Shown here: positions 36,658-45,488 of the stretch, one piece after another | Layout of the letters: every line of letters starts with the position of its first letter | Position numbering within the stretch: the first letter of the stretch is position 1 | Assembly: GCA_025056745.1 (NCBI GenBank) | Contig: JANWVQ010000018.1 | Coordinates: 1-64,000, forward strand | Direction: 5' to 3' | From: Ignavibacterium sp. | GTDB lineage: Bacteria; Bacteroidota; Ignavibacteria; Ignavibacteriales; Ignavibacteriaceae | DNA: 64,000 nt | The notes under the pieces: generated by a model | Databases searched by the model: none | Seen by the model: only the letters and a program-made list of their open reading frames with translations | Told to the model about the DNA's origin: nothing | Program-made: the position numbers and the translations under genes

Positions 36658-38052
36658 ATGGTTGTTGTTTCATATATTGTTTATTTAATAGCATCAATTT
36701 GTTTCATATTCGGAATTAAAAAACTTGCTTCTCCCAAAACTGCTAGACAAGGGAATCAACTTGCTGCAGTAGGAATGTTACTGGCAATTATAGTTACTTT
36801 ATTAGATAAAAGAGTAATGTCTTTTGAATGGATAATCGCAGGAATAATTATTGGTTCTGTCATAGGTGCAGTTTTCGCATTAAAAGTAAAAATGACCGGA
36901 ATGCCACAAATGGTTGGTTTATTAAATGGATTTGGTGGAGGTGCATCTGTTTTAGTTGCTCTATCAGAATATGAAAGAATTTATTTCGGCAATCAGCAAT
37001 TTGAAATTTATACATTGATAACTATTGTATTGAGTATTTTAGTTGGCTCTGTTACTTTCACTGGCTCATTAGTAGCTTTTGGTAAATTACAGGAACTTAT
37101 TACCGGAAAAGTAATTAAATATCCTTTTCAACATCCTCTAAATGCTCTTTTAATTCTTGGTGTATTAGTTCTCGGAGTAATTGTCGTAATAAATCCAATT
37201 AACATTCAAATCATTCTGGTTATTACAGCTGTTTCGTTAATACTGGGCATATTATTAGTTCTTCCGATTGGTGGAGCAGATATGCCTGTTGCTATTTCAT
37301 TACTGAACTCATACTCAGGAATAGCAGCATCAATGACAGGATTTGTTCTATCGAATAATATGTTGATCATTGCTGGTGCTTTAGTTGGAGCATCGGGAAT
37401 TATTCTAACAATAATAATGTGCAAAGGAATGAATCGCTCTTTAATGAATGTTGTATTAGGTGGTTGGGAAAGTGCAGGGTCTGGTGGAAGCTCAAGTTCC
37501 GTAGTTTCTCCTAAAGGTCAAGTGAAATCAATTGATGCAGAGGAACTCGCAATGTTATTAGATTCAGTAAGCAGTGTCATAATTGTACCGGGATATGGAA
37601 TGGCAGTTGCCCAAGCTCAACACGCAGTAAGAGATTTGATGAATGTATTGGAGAAAAAAGGTGTTAAAGTAAGATTTGCAATTCATCCTGTGGCAGGTAG
37701 AATGCCAGGACATATGAATGTTCTACTTGCTGAAGCTCAAGTTGAGTATGATAAATTAGTTGCAATGGAAGATATTAACGATGACTTCCCAAATACAGAC
37801 GTTGTTATAATTATCGGGGCAAATGATGTAGTAAATCCAGCTGCAAGGAATAACCCAAACAGCCCAATTTATGGAATGCCTATTCTAAATGTTGATTATG
37901 CTAAAACTGTAATTATCAACAAGCGCTCATTAAATGTTGGCTATGCTGGTATTGATAATGAATTATTCTTCTATCCAAATGCACTTATGTATTTTGGAGA
38001 TGCTAAAGAAGCCATAACAAAACTTGTCAATGAATTAAAATCTTCCAATTAA
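36658..38052 (+). CDS. pntB: NAD(P) transhydrogenase beta subunit
   Basis: This 464-residue protein has eight to nine membrane helices in its first 270 residues and a soluble NADP(H)-binding domain III at the C-terminus. Domain III carries VIVPGYGMAVAQAQHAV, HPVAGRMPGHMNVLLAEA and VIIIGANDVVNPAA, the core motifs of PntB. It completes the three-gene operon that supplies NADPH for biosynthesis at the cost of proton motive force. The operon ends in an intrinsic terminator at 38070-38108. Confidence 0.97.
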   Translation: MVVVSYIVYLIASICFIFGIKKLASPKTARQGNQLAAVGMLLAIIVTLLDKRVMSFEWIIAGIIIGSVIGAVFALKVKMTGMPQMVGLLNGFGGGASVLVALSEYERIYFGNQQFEIYTLITIVLSILVGSVTFTGSLVAFGKLQELITGKVIKYPFQHPLNALLILGVLVLGVIVVINPINIQIILVITAVSLILGILLVLPIGGADMPVAISLLNSYSGIAASMTGFVLSNNMLIIAGALVGASGIILTIIMCKGMNRSLMNVVLGGWESAGSGGSSSSVVSPKGQVKSIDAEELAMLLDSVSSVIIVPGYGMAVAQAQHAVRDLMNVLEKKGVKVRFAIHPVAGRMPGHMNVLLAEAQVEYDKLVAMEDINDDFPNTDVVIIIGANDVVNPAARNNPNSPIYGMPILNVDYAKTVIINKRSLNVGYAGIDNELFFYPNALMYFGDAKEAITKLVNELKSSN

Positions 38053-38069
38053 ATAGCCTCCTATTCTTA

Positions 38070-38108
38070 AATCCCTCTTTCGCTATAAAAGTGGAAGGGG
38101 GATTTTTT
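38070..38108 (+). terminator. Intrinsic terminator of the transhydrogenase operon
   Basis: AATCCCTCTT at 38070-38079 pairs with AAGGGGGATT at 38095-38104 with one mismatch, followed by a run of T (38103-38108). It begins 17 bp after the pntB stop codon. Confidence 0.75.
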
Positions 38109-38114
38109 ATGTTC

Positions 38115-38238
38115 CGATTGTCATTAAATAGTCACTCGGTGGAAATTTAATAGTAATTCAATTGTCATTCGTTGGTCATACGATTGTAATTCAATTGTTT
38201 TGTTATCCGTTATAATCCGTGTTATCCGTTAAATCCGT
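38115..38238. repeat. Cluster of short direct repeats between pntB and the next operon
   Basis: The 13-mer GTAATTCAATTGT occurs at 38153-38165 and again at 38186-38198, and variants of TTGTCATT lie around it. A tandem pair follows: GTTATCCGTTATAATCCGT at 38202-38220 and an 18-bp variant at 38221-38238 that lacks one base and has one change. The block has no coding potential and a different texture from its neighbours. Copy number is too low and the units too short for CRISPR. Confidence 0.55.
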
Positions 38239-38347
38239 GTTATATTATAACTGTTTCAATATAAATTCGACCAAATATTTCTTTCTTCATTCTTAAGCAT
38301 TAGAATTATATTTGAAATGTAAACTCAAATTTTATTTGGAGAAAAAT

Positions 38348-38605
38348 ATGAAAATGAATTGGAAGCCCTTCGTTGGTAAACTTATTAATGTTACAATGTA
38401 TGAAAACTATGGATTGATTGATGATCAAAGAAATAACCAAACACTTTATGAGATTGTCTTCAAACACGGCACACTCGTTGAAGTTTACGATGAAGGACTC
38501 TTACTTGAAACAACCAGAGAAGGTCATATAGTAAATATCTTCATTCCTCACGCATCTATCAAATGCGTTGAAATCTTTAATATCAGGGAGAATAACAGTG
38601 ATTAA
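38348..38605 (+). CDS. Small protein, possibly a compact beta-barrel fold
   Basis: This 85-residue protein starts at ATG 38348, preceded by GGAG; an in-frame ATG at 38312 lacks a site. The sequence is mostly predicted strands: FVGKLINVTMYENYGLID, then TLYEIVFKHGTLVEVYDEG, LLLETTREG, and finally FIPHASIKCVEIFN. The order of strands and the last fIPhasIkxvei segment recall Sm-like or related small RNA-binding barrels, but this is not diagnostic. Its last 8 bp overlap the GTG start of the T9SS plug-like gene, so the two are coupled. Confidence 0.6.
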   Translation: MKMNWKPFVGKLINVTMYENYGLIDDQRNNQTLYEIVFKHGTLVEVYDEGLLLETTREGHIVNIFIPHASIKCVEIFNIRENNSD

Positions 38606-39797
38606 ATTATTTTTTACTTGGCTACTGATAATTACAAATTCATTTTCTCAAATATCTATCAGAAGTTTACACGTTTACACAACTGATGACAATCGCTCAT
38701 TTCCGGTAGTAAATTCCTCAAATAAACTTGTAATTGATTTTGATGTTGATTCAAAGAATGTCCCTGATTTGAATATTATATTCAAATTTTGCGATAAAAA
38801 TTGGAATCCAACAGATAATATTTTTTTACAAAATCAAGGTCAAAATACAGCTTATATCTTGAACTATTTTTCACTTCCTGTTAATGTTGAGGAGGCAAGA
38901 TTTCATTTTTCAAATAGATTCCCCGATGGTGATGGTTATGTTAGCTTTCCATATTCTGGCAAATGGAAATTTTTTATTGTAAATTCAAAAAATCCAGATG
39001 TAATTCTCGCAGAAGGCAAATTCATTGTTGATTTATCAGAAATACCTTTAGATGTTAACATCAAAAAATCTAATTTAATGGATAAAATTTACTCTCCTAA
39101 TGAACTTTCAAGATCTTTTGAGATAATTATTAATGCAACAATCCCAGAAAATTTATTCCCCAACTTTGTTGAAGAAGTAGAAATTTTCAAAGATCATCTT
39201 ATCGATTTCTCATTGAAACAAAATAGAAATAATGGAATAAATTTAAACAGAGATTTTAAGTGGGATGGAGCAAGTAAGCTTTCATTTGTCTTTCGAGATT
39301 TAAGACCAGGAAATGGTTATCGACAAGTAAACCTTATGAATACTAATCTATATTCAGGAAAGAATGTCTTTGCACAATTTGAAGGTTATGAAACTACAAG
39401 ATTCTATTCATCGCCATCAATTGATTTTAATGGTGGAATGCAATTAAAAAATCCTCGAGATCCTTATGCAAATTATATGAATGTTAAATTCAGATTAAAA
39501 CCAGCAAATGAAATTCATAATGATATTTACCTTATTGGAGCTTTCAATAATTGGAAAATTTCTGATGAATATAAATTAGATTTTGATGGAGATCTTTTTA
39601 CTAAAACAATTCTTCTAAAAAGAGGAATTTATGATTATCAATATGCCGTCGTTGAAAATAATTCAGTCGATTTGTATTCACTGGAAGGTAATAATTATAA
39701 CAACACAACCACGATAAACATTTTAATGTTCTATAGAGATCCACAATTTGGTGGTTATGATAGAATGATCGGTTTTTCAAGAATTCATCTGAAATAA
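38598..39797 (+). CDS. Type IX secretion system plug-like protein (DUF5103)
   Basis: The 399-residue product has a short signal (about 1-20, ending NSFSQ) and a string of beta-sandwich domains. KFCDKNWNPTDN, then YILNYFSLPVNVEEARFHF and YSGKWKFFIVNSKNPDVIL, follow the pattern of DUF5103 proteins, one of which is the Plug component that seals the SprA translocon of T9SS. The C-terminal part (about 300-370: LIGAFNNWKISDEY and KRGIYDYQYAV) resembles a CBM48-like Ig fold. The start is GTG 38598 with AGGGAG at 38585-38590. The T9SS cargo proteins at 7071 and 45489 support a working system. Confidence 0.72.
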   Translation: MIKLFFTWLLIITNSFSQISIRSLHVYTTDDNRSFPVVNSSNKLVIDFDVDSKNVPDLNIIFKFCDKNWNPTDNIFLQNQGQNTAYILNYFSLPVNVEEARFHFSNRFPDGDGYVSFPYSGKWKFFIVNSKNPDVILAEGKFIVDLSEIPLDVNIKKSNLMDKIYSPNELSRSFEIIINATIPENLFPNFVEEVEIFKDHLIDFSLKQNRNNGINLNRDFKWDGASKLSFVFRDLRPGNGYRQVNLMNTNLYSGKNVFAQFEGYETTRFYSSPSIDFNGGMQLKNPRDPYANYMNVKFRLKPANEIHNDIYLIGAFNNWKISDEYKLDFDGDLFTKTILLKRGIYDYQYAVVENNSVDLYSLEGNNYNNTTTINILMFYRDPQFGGYDRMIGFSRIHLK

Positions 39798-39800
39798 TTT

Positions 39801-40796
39801 ATGGATAAATTAAAAGTTGGTGTAATTGGAGTTGGTCATTTAGGTAAACTCCACACAAAAATGTTTAGTCTTTTAGAAAACTGTCAATTAGTCGGAGTTT
39901 TTGATTCTGACTTGGAAAAATCAAAATCTGTTGCTGAAGAATTCAAAACAATAAGTTTCTCTGAACTTAGTGAATTACTTAGCCAAACAAATGCTGTTTC
40001 AATTGCTGCAACAACAAGTGCTCACTTTGAGCTTGCAATGAAAGCAATTGAGTTTAACAATCACATTTTTATAGAAAAACCTATAACAGCAACAATCGAT
40101 GAAGCTGAGAAGTTGGTTGAATTTGCTGAAAAGAAAAATTTGAATATTCAAGTTGGACATATTGAAAGGTTTAATCCAGGTTTGCTCGCAATTGAATCTT
40201 ACATCAAAGAACCGAAATTTATTCAAAGCGATAGACTGGCACCGTTTAATCCAAGAGGAACAGACGTTGCTGTTGTTCTCGATTTAATGATTCACGACAT
40301 TGATATAATTCTCAGTCTTGTCAAAAGCAAAGTTGTTGATGTAGTCGCAAACGGAGTTGAAGTTGTTTCTGATAATATTGATATTGCAAATGCAAGAATA
40401 GAATTTGAAAATGGAGCAGTTGCTAATGTAACGGCTAGTAGAATATCTCAAAAAAGAATGAGAAAGATGAGAATATTTCAAAAAGATAGTTATTTATCAT
40501 TGGATTTTAACACTGGTGCAAGTGAAATTTATAATTTGATTCCTCTAAATAGCGAAACACCTGAAAATGCTATGGTTATTGGTGAAATTGGCATTGGAGA
40601 TAAGAAAAAAAGACTGATTTTTGAACAACCCGATAAAGTTGATGTAAATGCATTGCAATACGAATTACAATTATTCGTTAATTCGATTATTGAAAATAAA
40701 AAGCCCGTAGTTTCTGGATATGATGGACTTCGTGCTTTGAGAATAGCAGATTTAATTATTCAAAAAATAAATCAATCCAAAAGGAAATTATTATGA
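39801..40796 (+). CDS. Gfo/Idh/MocA family oxidoreductase
   Basis: The 331-residue protein has an N-terminal NAD(P)-binding Rossmann domain (GVIGVGHLGKLHTKMF, 7-22), the catalytic EKP motif in HIFIEKPITA and a C-terminal beta-sheet domain of the Gfo/Idh/MocA family. These enzymes oxidise or reduce sugars and nucleotide sugars. The specific substrate is unknown, but the setting between T9SS plug-like, lipoprotein and LptD genes suggests cell-surface glycan or lipid A metabolism. It starts 3 bp after the plug-like gene and overlaps the lipoprotein gene by 4 bp. Confidence 0.88.
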   Translation: MDKLKVGVIGVGHLGKLHTKMFSLLENCQLVGVFDSDLEKSKSVAEEFKTISFSELSELLSQTNAVSIAATTSAHFELAMKAIEFNNHIFIEKPITATIDEAEKLVEFAEKKNLNIQVGHIERFNPGLLAIESYIKEPKFIQSDRLAPFNPRGTDVAVVLDLMIHDIDIILSLVKSKVVDVVANGVEVVSDNIDIANARIEFENGAVANVTASRISQKRMRKMRIFQKDSYLSLDFNTGASEIYNLIPLNSETPENAMVIGEIGIGDKKKRLIFEQPDKVDVNALQYELQLFVNSIIENKKPVVSGYDGLRALRIADLIIQKINQSKRKLL

Positions 40797-41404
40797 AAAA
40801 AATTTTTACAATCTCTGTCCTTTTCTTAATAATATTTATTTTCGTTCAGTGTAGCATCTTTCAAACGATAACCAATCTTTCGAGATTAAAATTTAAATTA
40901 GGAAATGTAAGTGGTTTCAGAGTAAATAATATTGATATCTCAAATAAGTCATCATTAAGTGATTTATCACCAATGGAATTAATGTCGCTAACAAATATCA
41001 TAACAAAAGGTCAATTACCTGTTTCCTTTGTCTTGAATGTTGACGCAAAGAATCCAAATGATGGAACAGGCGGTTATCCAAGAACAGATGCAACTCTGAA
41101 ATCATTTAAATGGAGACTATTTATCGATGATAAAGAGACAGTTTCTGGCGATATTGACTCACCTGTAATTATTCCCGGCACTGGAGAAGTTTCAAACATA
41201 CCAATAAGAGTTGAACTTGATCTACTTCAATTCTTCAAAGGAGAGGGATTTGAAAAAATTGGAAATCTTGTATTAGCAATTGGAGGAAAACAAGGAAATT
41301 CATCAAGAATAACTTTGTATGCTACACCAACAATTTCAACTGTATTGGGAGATATTAAATATCCAGGCGAACTTAAGATAATTGATAAAAGTTTCACAAA
41401 TTAA
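40793..41404 (+). CDS. LEA type 2 family lipoprotein
   Basis: This 203-residue protein begins with a lipoprotein signal (MKKIFTISVLFLIIFIFVQC, Cys20 after FVQ). The mature part shows a beta-sandwich of the LEA-14/water-stress type: GNVSGFRVNNIDIS, VSFVLNVDAKNPNDGTGGYP and IPGTGEVSNIPIRVEL. Such lipoproteins are common in the envelope of this phylum, but no function is established. It probably shares a transcript with the dehydrogenase upstream (4-bp overlap) and the ROK kinase downstream (8 bp). Confidence 0.75.
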   Translation: MKKIFTISVLFLIIFIFVQCSIFQTITNLSRLKFKLGNVSGFRVNNIDISNKSSLSDLSPMELMSLTNIITKGQLPVSFVLNVDAKNPNDGTGGYPRTDATLKSFKWRLFIDDKETVSGDIDSPVIIPGTGEVSNIPIRVELDLLQFFKGEGFEKIGNLVLAIGGKQGNSSRITLYATPTISTVLGDIKYPGELKIIDKSFTN

Positions 41405-41412
41405 TTTCATAT

Positions 41413-42375
41413 ATGAAAAAAAATCAAAAATTTGCATTAGGAATTGATCTTGGAGGCACAAATATAAAATTAGGCATAGTCTCCGAGTTAGGTAAAATAG
41501 TATCAAAAGTTGAAGTCAAAACAGAAGCTCATTTAGGTCCTAAAGCTGTAATTAAAAATATTGAAAAAGGAATAGATGAGATTCTCAAAAACAAAAAAAT
41601 CAAATTGATTGGAATTGGAATTGGAGCGCCAGGAATAGTAACAATTAAAAAAGGAATTGTTAAAAGTCCACCTAATCTTCCCGGCTGGGATGAAATTCCG
41701 CTTGGCTCTATTATCAAGAAAAAATATGGAATCAAAGTAAATGTTGAAAATGATGCGAATGCTGCCGCAATAGGTGAAATGATTTTTGGAGCTGGTAAAA
41801 AATATTCTTCGTTTATTATGGTTACTTTAGGAACTGGGGTTGGTGGTGGTATAATCTATAACGGAAAACTCTATCGTGGTGAAATCGGTGGAGCGGGGGA
41901 AATTGGACATATTTCAATAAATCCAAACGGACCCCGTTGCAATTGTGGCTCTACTGGTTGTATCGAAGCCTATGCAGGTAATCATTATCTGAAGGAATCA
42001 GTAAAGAAAGATTTAGTAAATCATCCATCATCTAAAATTTGGGAATTGATTGAAAACGATCTTCAAAAAGTTTCACCAAGAATTATTCAAATGGCAGCGG
42101 AACTTGGAGATGTTTATGCTAAAGAAATTATTTTTGATTTAGGCGTTAATCTTGGTATTGCTTTTTCTTCTTTAAGTAATGTGTTGGACATCAGCACTTT
42201 TATTATTGGCGGTGGTGTGGCAGGATTTGGTAAACCACTACTCACCTCAATTAAAACAACTATGATTTCTCGAGTACTTACACCATTGAAAAGTAGAATT
42301 AACATTATTCCCGCTAAATTGAAAAATGAAGCAGGAATTCTTGGCGCTTCTTCACTTGTGTTTTACAATACTTAG
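41413..42375 (+). CDS. ROK family sugar kinase (glucokinase-like)
   Basis: The 320-residue protein has the ROK pattern: phosphate-binding LGIDLGGTNIKLG near the N-terminus, ENDANAAAIGE with the catalytic Asp, TLGTGVGGGII, and the zinc-binding Cys motif CNCGSTGCIEAYAG. Its length and motifs are those of bacterial glucokinases, which phosphorylate glucose at C6. A different hexose or N-acetyl sugar is possible. It lacks an N-terminal DNA-binding domain, so it is an enzyme and not a ROK repressor. It is part of the envelope operon. Confidence 0.9.
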   Translation: MKKNQKFALGIDLGGTNIKLGIVSELGKIVSKVEVKTEAHLGPKAVIKNIEKGIDEILKNKKIKLIGIGIGAPGIVTIKKGIVKSPPNLPGWDEIPLGSIIKKKYGIKVNVENDANAAAIGEMIFGAGKKYSSFIMVTLGTGVGGGIIYNGKLYRGEIGGAGEIGHISINPNGPRCNCGSTGCIEAYAGNHYLKESVKKDLVNHPSSKIWELIENDLQKVSPRIIQMAAELGDVYAKEIIFDLGVNLGIAFSSLSNVLDISTFIIGGGVAGFGKPLLTSIKTTMISRVLTPLKSRINIIPAKLKNEAGILGASSLVFYNT

Positions 42376-42393
42376 TTTTTTCTGTTCAGCTTT

Positions 42394-44913
42394 ATGAGAT
42401 TAAGAAATATTATTTGTGTATGGTGGATTTTATTAATTTCATTATCAAAAGCGCAAATAGATACAAGTATTATCAATAATTCTTCAACTAAAGACACTTT
42501 ACTAAAATCATCAACAAAAAAGTCTGACATTGATACAGTTGTCTTCTCAGAGGCAAAAGACTCGATCTTTTTTAATATCAAAGAAAAAAAAATGTTTATT
42601 TATAACAATGGACATTTAAAGTATCGACAAACAGAAATTAAAAGTGGATTTATAAAAATTAATTTTGATAAAAATGATATTGAAGCAGAAGGAATAAAAA
42701 ATGATTCGACTGGAAAAATTGAACAAACGCCTGTATTGAGCGAAGGTCCCGAGACATATACAGGAATTAAGATGCGATATAATTTCAAAACTCAAAGAGG
42801 TACTATTTCATTCGCTCAAACTGAACAAGAGGGATCAAAATATTCTGGTGAGATTATTAATAAAGTTGATAAAGAAACTTACTTCATTTCTGATGGAATT
42901 TATACAACCTGCCTGGATAGCTGTCCTCATTATCATTTTTATTCACCAAAGATGAAGGTAATTCACAAAGAACAAGTTATAGCAAAATGGATTTTTCTAA
43001 ATTTTGGAGGAGTTCCCTTCCCCATTCCGCTTCCTTTTGCAGTCTTCCCTATTGAATCAGGAAGAAGATCAGGAATAATTCCACCAGCATTTGGCGATGA
43101 TGCAAGATTTGGAACATATTTTTCACGATTCGGATATTTCTGGGCAATTAGTGATTATATGGATATTAATTTAACTGGTGATTATTATACTCTCGGAAGT
43201 TACAGATTAAGTAGCCTTTTCAGATATGCTAAAAGATATAATTTCGTTGGAAACCTTGAAGCAAGTTTTGCAAAGTTTGTTGAAAATGAGCCAAAAGATC
43301 CTGATAGACAAGAAAATATTGATTGGAGACTATTGTGGACTCACAATCAAAACATCACTCCAACTATGAGATTTGATGCCAGATTAGAATTCTTATCTAA
43401 CAATCAAATTCAAAGAAACATTTCTGACTTAAATGAAATTTTAAGAAATCAAGCTTATTCGAACGCAACTTTGTTCAAAACTTGGGATGAGTCGGGAAAC
43501 AGTATGTCGATTAGTTATAACAGAAGACAAGTTTTTGAAACGAATGAAGTAAATGAAATCTTGCCGAGTGTAAATTTCTCTTTGTCTCAAAAATATCCTT
43601 TCCGCTCTGAAACTGGAGTATCAAAAAATTTTCTTGAAACTTTTGGAATATCTTATTCAGCACAATTGCAAAATAAAAGAGATAAAATCAAAAATGAATT
43701 AAAAATTCGTGGTGGAATAAATCATTCATTGAATTTCGGATTTTCTCCAAAGCTCGGATATTTCAATCTCGCGCCTTATTTGAATTATCAGGAGAGATGG
43801 TATAACAAACGAATAGAAAAATTTTCTTTAAGATCATCAAGAGGCGAGGATTCTATAATAACAAGGGACGTTAAAGAAATTAATTTCGTAAGAACATTTT
43901 CAACTGGAATTAATATTTCGACGAAATTCTTTGGAATTTTTAATCCTGATGTTTTGGGAGTCAAATCGATAAGACATCAAGTCATTCCATCTATTGGATA
44001 TTCTTACATACCAGATTTTTCAAAACCTTTTTGGGGATATTATGATGAATACATCAATCAGAGAGGTACAAAAGTCAAATACGATAAATTTGAAAGAGAA
44101 GTTTTTGGTGGAGCTTCAAACAGAGAATCGCAATCAATAAACCTTTCTGTTTCAAATATTTTTGAAATGAAAACAGCTGCAGATCCTTCTGACACAACTT
44201 CCAAAGAAAATAAATTTCAATTGCTTAATCTAAATGCAAGTATTGGATATGATTTCACAGCTGATTCTTTAAATTTCTCTGACTTGAATCTAAGTTATAG
44301 AACTCAAATTGGTTCATTTAGCTTTGATGGAGGCTCAACTTTTACACTTTATGATTCTGATGAGAGAAATGATAGAATAAATAAATTTTTGATTGATTCT
44401 AAAAAAGGACTTTTTAGATTAACAAATTTTAATTTTTCTTTTTCTTTTTCTCTCTCTGGAGAAAAAATAAAATCAAAAGAAGCAGATACAATATCTTCAA
44501 CAAATAGAGAAGAATTTCAACTTGTTCAACAAAGACAAAGTATTTATCAAGGATTATATACTGACAGAGATCCAGATTTCTCAATTCCGTGGGATTTGAG
44601 TTTAAATTACTTTTATAATGAATCTAGACCAAATCCAAAAAGAACCTTTAAATCATCAAGTATAAGTGGAAGTTTGAATTTTAATCTAACACCTGCTTGG
44701 AAATTTTCAATAACTGGAAGTTATGATTTAGTAAATAAAGAATTCGCTGCTCCTCAAATTAGAATATCACGAGATTTACATTGTTGGATTATGAATTTTA
44801 CTTGGAATCCAATTGGCACTTTCAGAGGTTATAGATTTGAACTAAGAGTAAAGGCTCCAAATCTTCAGGATTTGAAACTTACAAAACAAGATCAATTCTA
44901 TGAAGGAAGATGA
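42394..44913 (+). CDS. LPS-assembly outer-membrane protein LptD-like
   Basis: The 839-residue protein has a signal peptide (1-21). An OstA/LptA-like jellyroll region (about 40-210: IKEKKMFIYNNGHLKYRQ and TYFISDGIYTTCLDSCPHYH) precedes a large beta-barrel with strands ending in aromatic residues. The loop PFPIPLPFAVFPIESGRRSG resembles the LptD lumen-gate region. LptD inserts lipopolysaccharide into the outer leaflet with LptE. The pair CLDSC is a possible disulfide site. It is the longest gene of the envelope operon, 18 bp after the ROK kinase. A PagL-like enzyme elsewhere in the window also implies an LPS membrane. Confidence 0.85.
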   Translation: MRLRNIICVWWILLISLSKAQIDTSIINNSSTKDTLLKSSTKKSDIDTVVFSEAKDSIFFNIKEKKMFIYNNGHLKYRQTEIKSGFIKINFDKNDIEAEGIKNDSTGKIEQTPVLSEGPETYTGIKMRYNFKTQRGTISFAQTEQEGSKYSGEIINKVDKETYFISDGIYTTCLDSCPHYHFYSPKMKVIHKEQVIAKWIFLNFGGVPFPIPLPFAVFPIESGRRSGIIPPAFGDDARFGTYFSRFGYFWAISDYMDINLTGDYYTLGSYRLSSLFRYAKRYNFVGNLEASFAKFVENEPKDPDRQENIDWRLLWTHNQNITPTMRFDARLEFLSNNQIQRNISDLNEILRNQAYSNATLFKTWDESGNSMSISYNRRQVFETNEVNEILPSVNFSLSQKYPFRSETGVSKNFLETFGISYSAQLQNKRDKIKNELKIRGGINHSLNFGFSPKLGYFNLAPYLNYQERWYNKRIEKFSLRSSRGEDSIITRDVKEINFVRTFSTGINISTKFFGIFNPDVLGVKSIRHQVIPSIGYSYIPDFSKPFWGYYDEYINQRGTKVKYDKFEREVFGGASNRESQSINLSVSNIFEMKTAADPSDTTSKENKFQLLNLNASIGYDFTADSLNFSDLNLSYRTQIGSFSFDGGSTFTLYDSDERNDRINKFLIDSKKGLFRLTNFNFSFSFSLSGEKIKSKEADTISSTNREEFQLVQQRQSIYQGLYTDRDPDFSIPWDLSLNYFYNESRPNPKRTFKSSSISGSLNFNLTPAWKFSITGSYDLVNKEFAAPQIRISRDLHCWIMNFTWNPIGTFRGYRFELRVKAPNLQDLKLTKQDQFYEGR

Positions 44914-44919
44914 TGGAAA

Positions 44920-45357
44920 ATGTTAGAGTATTTAATTGATGGAAATAATCTATTAGGAAAAATACCTCATCTAAAAAATCTCAAAATAAATGTTGCCGTT
45001 GAAAAATTAATTTTTCTCATTGAAAATTCTTTTGTGAATAAGAAAGTAAGAATAACAATTTTTCTTGATGGTTATCCCTTAGATGTAATTAAATCAAAAT
45101 TAAATTTGGTATATTCATTCAGTAAATCAGCTGACGAAATAATAAAAGAAAAAATCAAACAAAGTAGAAGAAATAAAAATATAATTGTCATATCATCAGA
45201 TTTAGAAGTATATTCATTCGCTAAAGAATATGGTTGCTCTGCAATTAAATCTGAAGAATTCTATAAAAATTATCTAACAAAAAAATTTGAAAACACTGAA
45301 GAAAAGCCATCCATCGGAAACATTGAAGAATTCAAAAAACTATTCAATACTGATTAA
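44920..45357 (+). CDS. NYN domain (YacP-like) RNase
   Basis: This 145-residue protein begins MLEYLIDGNNLLG, the first acidic motif of the PIN-like NYN nuclease fold. It continues with VRITIFLDGYP, KSADEIIKEKI and IIVISSDLEVYSFAKEYG, the remaining acidic positions of the YacP/Rae1 branch. Members cut RNA, in some cases on ribosomes. The N-terminal ATG is 6 bp after the LptD stop, and GGA in the spacer may serve the ribosome. The substrate is not known. Confidence 0.82.
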   Translation: MLEYLIDGNNLLGKIPHLKNLKINVAVEKLIFLIENSFVNKKVRITIFLDGYPLDVIKSKLNLVYSFSKSADEIIKEKIKQSRRNKNIIVISSDLEVYSFAKEYGCSAIKSEEFYKNYLTKKFENTEEKPSIGNIEEFKKLFNTD

Positions 45358-45425
45358 AATTTAAATTCAATTTGTGATAATTAGTGTAATTCGTCTCTTC
45401 ATCAAATTTCATTTAAAGATTTCAA

Positions 45426-45455
45426 TTGCATATAAATAAAAATTGATTAACTTTA
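45426..45455 (+). promoter_or_regulatory. Bacteroidota-type promoter candidate for the propeller protein gene
   Basis: TTG at 45426-45428 and TAACTTTA at 45448-45455 lie 19 nt apart, one base from the TTTG-N19-21-TAnnTTTG pattern. The start codon at 45489 follows 33 nt after the -7 box, and ATAGGAAC supplies a ribosome site. Pattern match only. Confidence 0.4.
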
Positions 45456-45488
45456 ATCAGAAATTTTTCAACAAAAATAGGAACTAGA

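Noticed and set aside
38202-38238. Tandem repeat as a CRISPR array
   Set aside because: Only two units of about 19 bp occur, with no spacers between them and no cas genes nearby.
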